Source of the DNA: Pseudomonadota bacterium
Lineage (GTDB): Bacteria; Pseudomonadota; Gammaproteobacteria; Steroidobacterales; Steroidobacteraceae
NCBI GenBank assembly: GCA_023433515.1
Contig: JAEZCN010000072.1
Span: 1-8,481, forward strand
Reading direction: 5' to 3'
DNA: 8,481 nt
How positions within the stretch are numbered: position 1 is the stretch's first letter; each line of letters opens with the position of its first letter. The notes below the pieces were generated by a model, which saw only the letters and a program-made list of their open reading frames with translations, was not told where the DNA came from and made no database searches. This document shows positions 6,631 to 8,481 of the stretch, in pieces. The translations under genes and the position numbers were made by a program.

Positions 6631-7560
6631 TCAATTCGCGCGCGCGACGAGGAAGTGCGCGAACTCGCCCAGGTGCGCGAAGGAGGCCCCCAGCGGCGCG
6701 AGCGCCGCGATCGCACGATCCCGGCGCGCGACCGCCTGGGCACGCGCCCGATCGAGCCCCAGCACCGACGGATAGGTCGGCTTGATGCGATCCGCATCGG
6801 CGCCGGCGCGCTTGCCGAGCGTGCTGGTGGTCCCCTCGACGTCGAGGATGTCATCGTGGATCTGGAAGGCGAGACCGATCTCGGCGCCGAACTCGGTCAG
6901 TGCCGCACGTTCGGTCGCGCCATGAAGACCCGCGGCGATCGCGCCGAGCAATACGCTCGCCTGGATGAGCGCGCCTGTCTTCTGCCGGTGCATGCGCTCG
7001 AGCGCCGCTTCGTCGAGAGTCTGTTTGACGGACTCGAGGTCGATGGCCTGTCCGCCCGCCATGCCGCGAGTGCCGATCGCGTCCGCAAGCACCTTCAACA
7101 TCTCGAGACACGCGGTCGCCGGTATCGTCGGCGACGCGCCCGTCAGCAACTCGAATGCGCGCGCCTGCAGTGCGTCGCCGGTCAGGATCGCGGTGGCTTC
7201 GTCGAATGCGCGATGGCAGGTCGGCTTTCCGCGCCGCAGATCGTCGTTGTCCATCGCGGGCAGATCGTCGTGCACGAGACTGTAGACGTGGATGAGCTCG
7301 ACAGCGGCGGCCGGCGCATCGAGTGTTTCCAGCGAGGCGCCGAGCGCTTCGCCGGTCGCGTAGACGAGCACGGGGCGCACGCGTTTGCCGCCTTCGAGCG
7401 TGCTGTAACGCATGGCCTGCAGCAGCCGCGCCGTCGCCCCGCCTTCGACTTCCAGCGCACGGGCCAGCACACCTTCTATTCGTCGTTGATAGAGCGGAAC
7501 CCGCGCGGCGAGAAATCCCTGCGACGGCGCCCGACTCGCTTCATTTCTCGTCGTCGTCAT
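6631..7560 (-). CDS. ispA: Farnesyl diphosphate synthase (short-chain polyprenyl synthase)
   Basis: The 309-residue trans-prenyltransferase adds isopentenyl diphosphate to dimethylallyl and then geranyl diphosphate, giving farnesyl diphosphate for quinones and undecaprenyl phosphate. Visible motifs are GGKRVRP (57-63), the first Asp-rich motif DDLPAMD (98-104) followed by NDDLRRG, GMAGGQAIDL (166-175), HRQKTGAL (191-198) and the second Asp-rich motif DDILD (236-240). The two-residue insertion in the first motif (DDxxxxD), with Tyr93-Ser94 before it as in E. coli IspA, indicates a bacterial type II C15 synthase; a C20 product cannot be excluded. I chose ATG 7558-7560 because GAGG (7570-7573) lies nine bases upstream and the length then fits the family (299 in E. 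coli); the frame stays open to an ATG at 7629. It overlaps the end of xseB by 20 bases and is followed by dxs after 22. Confidence 0.95.
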   Translation of the reverse strand: MTTTRNEASRAPSQGFLAARVPLYQRRIEGVLARALEVEGGATARLLQAMRYSTLEGGKRVRPVLVYATGEALGASLETLDAPAAAVELIHVYSLVHDDLPAMDNDDLRRGKPTCHRAFDEATAILTGDALQARAFELLTGASPTIPATACLEMLKVLADAIGTRGMAGGQAIDLESVKQTLDEAALERMHRQKTGALIQASVLLGAIAAGLHGATERAALTEFGAEIGLAFQIHDDILDVEGTTSTLGKRAGADADRIKPTYPSVLGLDRARAQAVARRDRAIAALAPLGASFAHLGEFAHFLVARAN

Positions 7561-7825
7561 CGACTTCGGCCTCGTTCTCTTCGTCGCCCTCGTCATCCTG
7601 GGCGAAACGCGCAAGCTCTTCATTGCCATTGCGCGTCAGCAACACTTCGACCTTCTGTTGCGCCGTGCGCAGCGCCGTCTGGCATTGCCGCGTGAGGGCA
7701 ACACCGCGTTCGAAAGTCTTCAATGCGTCTTCGAGAGGAACGTCGCCCTGTTCGAGCTTCGCGACCAGTGCTTCGAGCTCGCTCAGCGATCGTTCGAAGT
7801 CGGGCAATTTTGATTTGGCTGTCAC
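7541..7825 (-). CDS. xseB: Exodeoxyribonuclease VII small subunit
   Basis: With the GTG at 7823-7825 as start, the product has 94 residues and begins MTAKSKLPDFERSLSELE. It aligns by eye with E. coli XseB through FE(K/R)-(A/S)-LSELE, LE-GD-PLE-AL--FERGV-L and A-Q-V--LL. XseB subunits coat the XseA catalytic subunit in exonuclease VII, which degrades single-stranded DNA to oligonucleotides in repair; xseA is not in this window. Residues 77-94 form a very acidic tail, with 13 of 18 residues Asp or Glu, longer than in E. coli (80 residues in total). The frame is open upstream to an ATG at 7930, but those residues do not resemble XseB. No ribosome-binding site precedes the GTG, which lies close to a 17-base palindrome, so a very short leader is possible. 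It is first in the leftward block and overlaps ispA. Confidence 0.93.
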   Translation of the reverse strand: MTAKSKLPDFERSLSELEALVAKLEQGDVPLEDALKTFERGVALTRQCQTALRTAQQKVEVLLTRNGNEELARFAQDDEGDEENEAEVDDDDEK

Positions 7826-7829
7826 GCGC

Positions 7830-7846
7830 GCGACGTTAAACGTCGC
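7830..7846. repeat. 17-base palindrome just upstream of xseB
   Basis: GCGACGTTAAACGTCGC is an exact inverted repeat of 8-base arms around one central A. It lies four bases upstream of the xseB GTG, in the divergent region shared with the rubrerythrin gene. It could be an operator for a dimeric regulator. On the minus strand its centre (TTTAAC) also resembles a weak -10 box, so binding there would block xseB transcription. Neither role is proven. Confidence 0.45.
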
Positions 7847-7872
7847 AGCGCGGCAGGGCAACGACAGACCCA

Positions 7873-7895
7873 CGATTGACGGCCCCCGATTGACG
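7873..7895 (+). repeat. Direct repeat of CGATTGACG overlapping a -35 box
   Basis: CGATTGACG occurs at 7873-7881 and again at 7887-7895, a period of 14 bases. The second copy contains the best -35 candidate of the rubrerythrin gene (TTGACG at 7890-7895). The two copies may be tandem regulator half-sites or a chance duplication. Confidence 0.5.
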
Positions 7896-7919
7896 CGCTC
7901 GCGGACACGGTCGTACAGT
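7890..7919 (+). promoter_or_regulatory. Candidate sigma-70 promoter of the rubrerythrin-like gene
   Basis: TTGACG (7890-7895, five of six to the consensus) is followed after 18 bases by TACAGT (7914-7919, four of six). Transcription would begin near 7926 and give a leader of about 60 bases before the GTG at 7988. The orientation fits the downstream gene. Confidence 0.45.
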
Positions 7920-7947
7920 GCGCCCCGCATTTAGAACAAGTCCAAAT

Positions 7948-7990
7948 GAGAGTAATTCTCGACTGGATAACCGAGAAGGAGTTTGCCGTG
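7948..7990 (+). promoter_or_regulatory. Ribosome-binding site and alternative hairpins that decide the rubrerythrin start
   Basis: AAGGAG at 7976-7981 stands six bases before the GTG at 7988-7990, a strong site that supports this start over the in-frame ATG at 7946, which has no such site. Two inverted repeats share one arm. GAGAGTAATTCTC (7948-7960) can fold on itself. TTCTCG (7956-7961) can instead pair with CGAGAA (7972-7977), covering the start of the ribosome-binding site. Only one of the two could form at a time. Confidence 0.5.
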
Positions 7991-8401
7991 AACCTGAAGG
8001 GCAGCAAGACTGAAAAGAATCTGAAGGATGCGTTCGCCGGTGAGTCGCAGGCGAACCGCCGTTATCTCTACTTCGCAGCCAAGGCCGACGTCGAAGGCTA
8101 CAACGACGTGTCGACGGTATTCCGCTCCACGGCGGAAGGCGAAACCGGCCACGCGCATGGCCACCTCGAATACCTCGAGGCGGTGGGCGACCCGGCCACG
8201 GGCCTGCCGATCGGTGAAACCAAGAACAATCTCAAGGCGGCCATCGCCGGCGAGACGCACGAATACAGCGACATGTATCCGGGCATGGCGAAGGAGGCGC
8301 GCGAAGAAGGCTTCTCCGAGATCGCCGACTGGTTCGAGACGCTCGCCAAGGCCGAGCGCTCGCATGCCAATCGCTTCCAGAAGGCTCTCGACTCGATCTG
8401 A
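7988..8401 (+). CDS. Rubrerythrin-like diiron protein lacking the rubredoxin domain
   Basis: The 137-residue product (MNLKGSKTEKNLKDAFAGES...) is a four-helix ferritin-like domain. All seven carboxylate and His ligands of rubrerythrin have counterparts in the expected pattern: Glu19, Glu52-x-x-His55, Glu89-x-x-Glu92 and Glu123-x-x-His126. The C-terminal rubredoxin domain is absent, and the protein has no cysteine at all, so electrons would have to come from a separate donor. Rubrerythrins reduce hydrogen peroxide at the diiron site; for this short form, peroxidase, oxidase and iron-handling roles all remain possible. Similar short proteins are, from memory, common in Alphaproteobacteria, so transfer is conceivable but unproven. 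GTG is preferred as the start because of its ribosome-binding site and because the protein then begins like its relatives. The gene diverges from xseB across 162 bases. Confidence 0.93.
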   Translation: MNLKGSKTEKNLKDAFAGESQANRRYLYFAAKADVEGYNDVSTVFRSTAEGETGHAHGHLEYLEAVGDPATGLPIGETKNNLKAAIAGETHEYSDMYPGMAKEAREEGFSEIADWFETLAKAERSHANRFQKALDSI

Positions 8402-8412
8402 TCATCAGATCG
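8394..8412. repeat. 19-base palindrome spanning the rubrerythrin stop codon
   Basis: CGATCTGATCATCAGATCG is an exact inverted repeat of 9-base arms around one C, and the TGA stop (8399-8401) lies within it. As RNA it would form an 8-bp stem with a three-base loop. No T-run follows, so it is not a standard intrinsic terminator. It may stabilise the 3' end or stop transcription inefficiently between convergent genes. Confidence 0.5.
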
Positions 8413-8420
8413 TGAGCGCT

Positions 8421-8481
8421 TCAGATACCGGCCAGCGCCGAGGGCGCCGCCACGCGCCGGCGCGCCCTCCGCGCCGCGGGG
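8421..8481 (-). CDS. Possible C-terminal end of a convergent leftward gene (partial)
   Basis: On the minus strand the frame is open from the right edge to a TGA at 8421-8423 and would encode an Arg/Ala-rich end finishing APSALAGI. Every complete codon except GGT ends in G or C, as in real genes here, but nearly any frame in such GC-rich sequence would look the same, and 19 residues cannot be assigned to a family. The only other support is the placement of the 8394-8412 palindrome between the two stops. The stretch could equally be non-coding. Confidence 0.18.
   Translation of the reverse strand, partial: PAARRARRRVAAPSALAGI
8440..8469. repeat. GC-rich 8-bp inverted repeat downstream of the rubrerythrin gene
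   Basis: GAGGGCGC (8440-8447) and GCGCCCTC (8462-8469) are exactly complementary across a 14-base loop. It could be the stem of a terminator, but no T-run is visible on either side within the window, so it is recorded only as a stem. It also overlaps the possible partial gene at 8421-8481. Confidence 0.35.

Noticed and set aside
7826..7930. ATG at 7930 as the start of XseB
   Set aside because: The extra 35 residues do not resemble XseB and would run through the divergent promoter region.
7946..7990. ATG at 7946 as the start of the rubrerythrin-like protein
   Set aside because: It adds 14 residues unlike the family and has no ribosome-binding site, whereas the GTG at 7988 has AAGGAG at the right distance.
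1..8481. tRNA or rRNA genes, CRISPR arrays, insertion sequences, toxin-antitoxin pairs or prophage genes
   Set aside because: No such pattern was seen on either strand; the window is accounted for by housekeeping and single metabolic genes.

Overview
The window looks like ordinary chromosome from a GC-rich proteobacterium, most likely a gammaproteobacterium. The basis is the gene order xseB-ispA-dxs, which is typical of that class, and the close fit of DXS, IspA and XseB to the E. coli proteins as I remember them. A more precise placement (for example Steroidobacter- or Xanthomonas-like groups) is a guess. I see no tRNA, rRNA, CRISPR array, insertion sequence or phage gene.

Layout from left to right. 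(1) The window opens inside the last 65 codons of a rightward gene whose product ends in a cyclic-nucleotide-binding fold (1-198). (2) It converges, with 10 bases between the stops, on a leftward OprO/OprP-type outer-membrane porin that carries a periplasmic coiled coil (209-1792). (3) Upstream of the porin, also leftward, is an NAD(P)-dependent aldehyde dehydrogenase (1925-3364). A clear intrinsic terminator (1870-1904) separates the two, so the porin probably has its own promoter. (4) A non-coding stretch of 377 bases (3365-3741) contains a foldable element at 3448-3509. (5) A leftward block reads, in transcription order, xseB (7825-7541), ispA (7560-6631), dxs (6608-4704) and folE2 (4569-3742). 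(6) Divergent from xseB, a rightward rubrerythrin-like diiron protein without a rubredoxin domain (7988-8401) closes the window, perhaps facing the end of another leftward gene.

How the genes fit together: dxs starts the MEP pathway, and ispA condenses the resulting C5 units to farnesyl diphosphate for quinones and undecaprenyl carriers. xseB, the exonuclease VII small subunit, is a traditional operon partner without metabolic linkage. folE2 supplies dihydroneopterin triphosphate for folate (and, where present, queuosine) through a GTP cyclohydrolase family not tied to zinc. It is either the fourth gene of the operon or separately expressed from a 134-base gap. The rubrerythrin-like protein is probably a peroxide or iron-stress function with its own promoter in the divergent region.

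No undescribed multi-gene system is evident. The points worth a second look are small: two near-perfect palindromes flanking the rubrerythrin gene, a 9-base direct repeat at its candidate -35 box, alternative hairpins over its ribosome-binding site, the foldable element upstream of the aldehyde dehydrogenase, and an xseB/ispA overlap in which one triplet repeat encodes Asp in one frame and Thr in the other.
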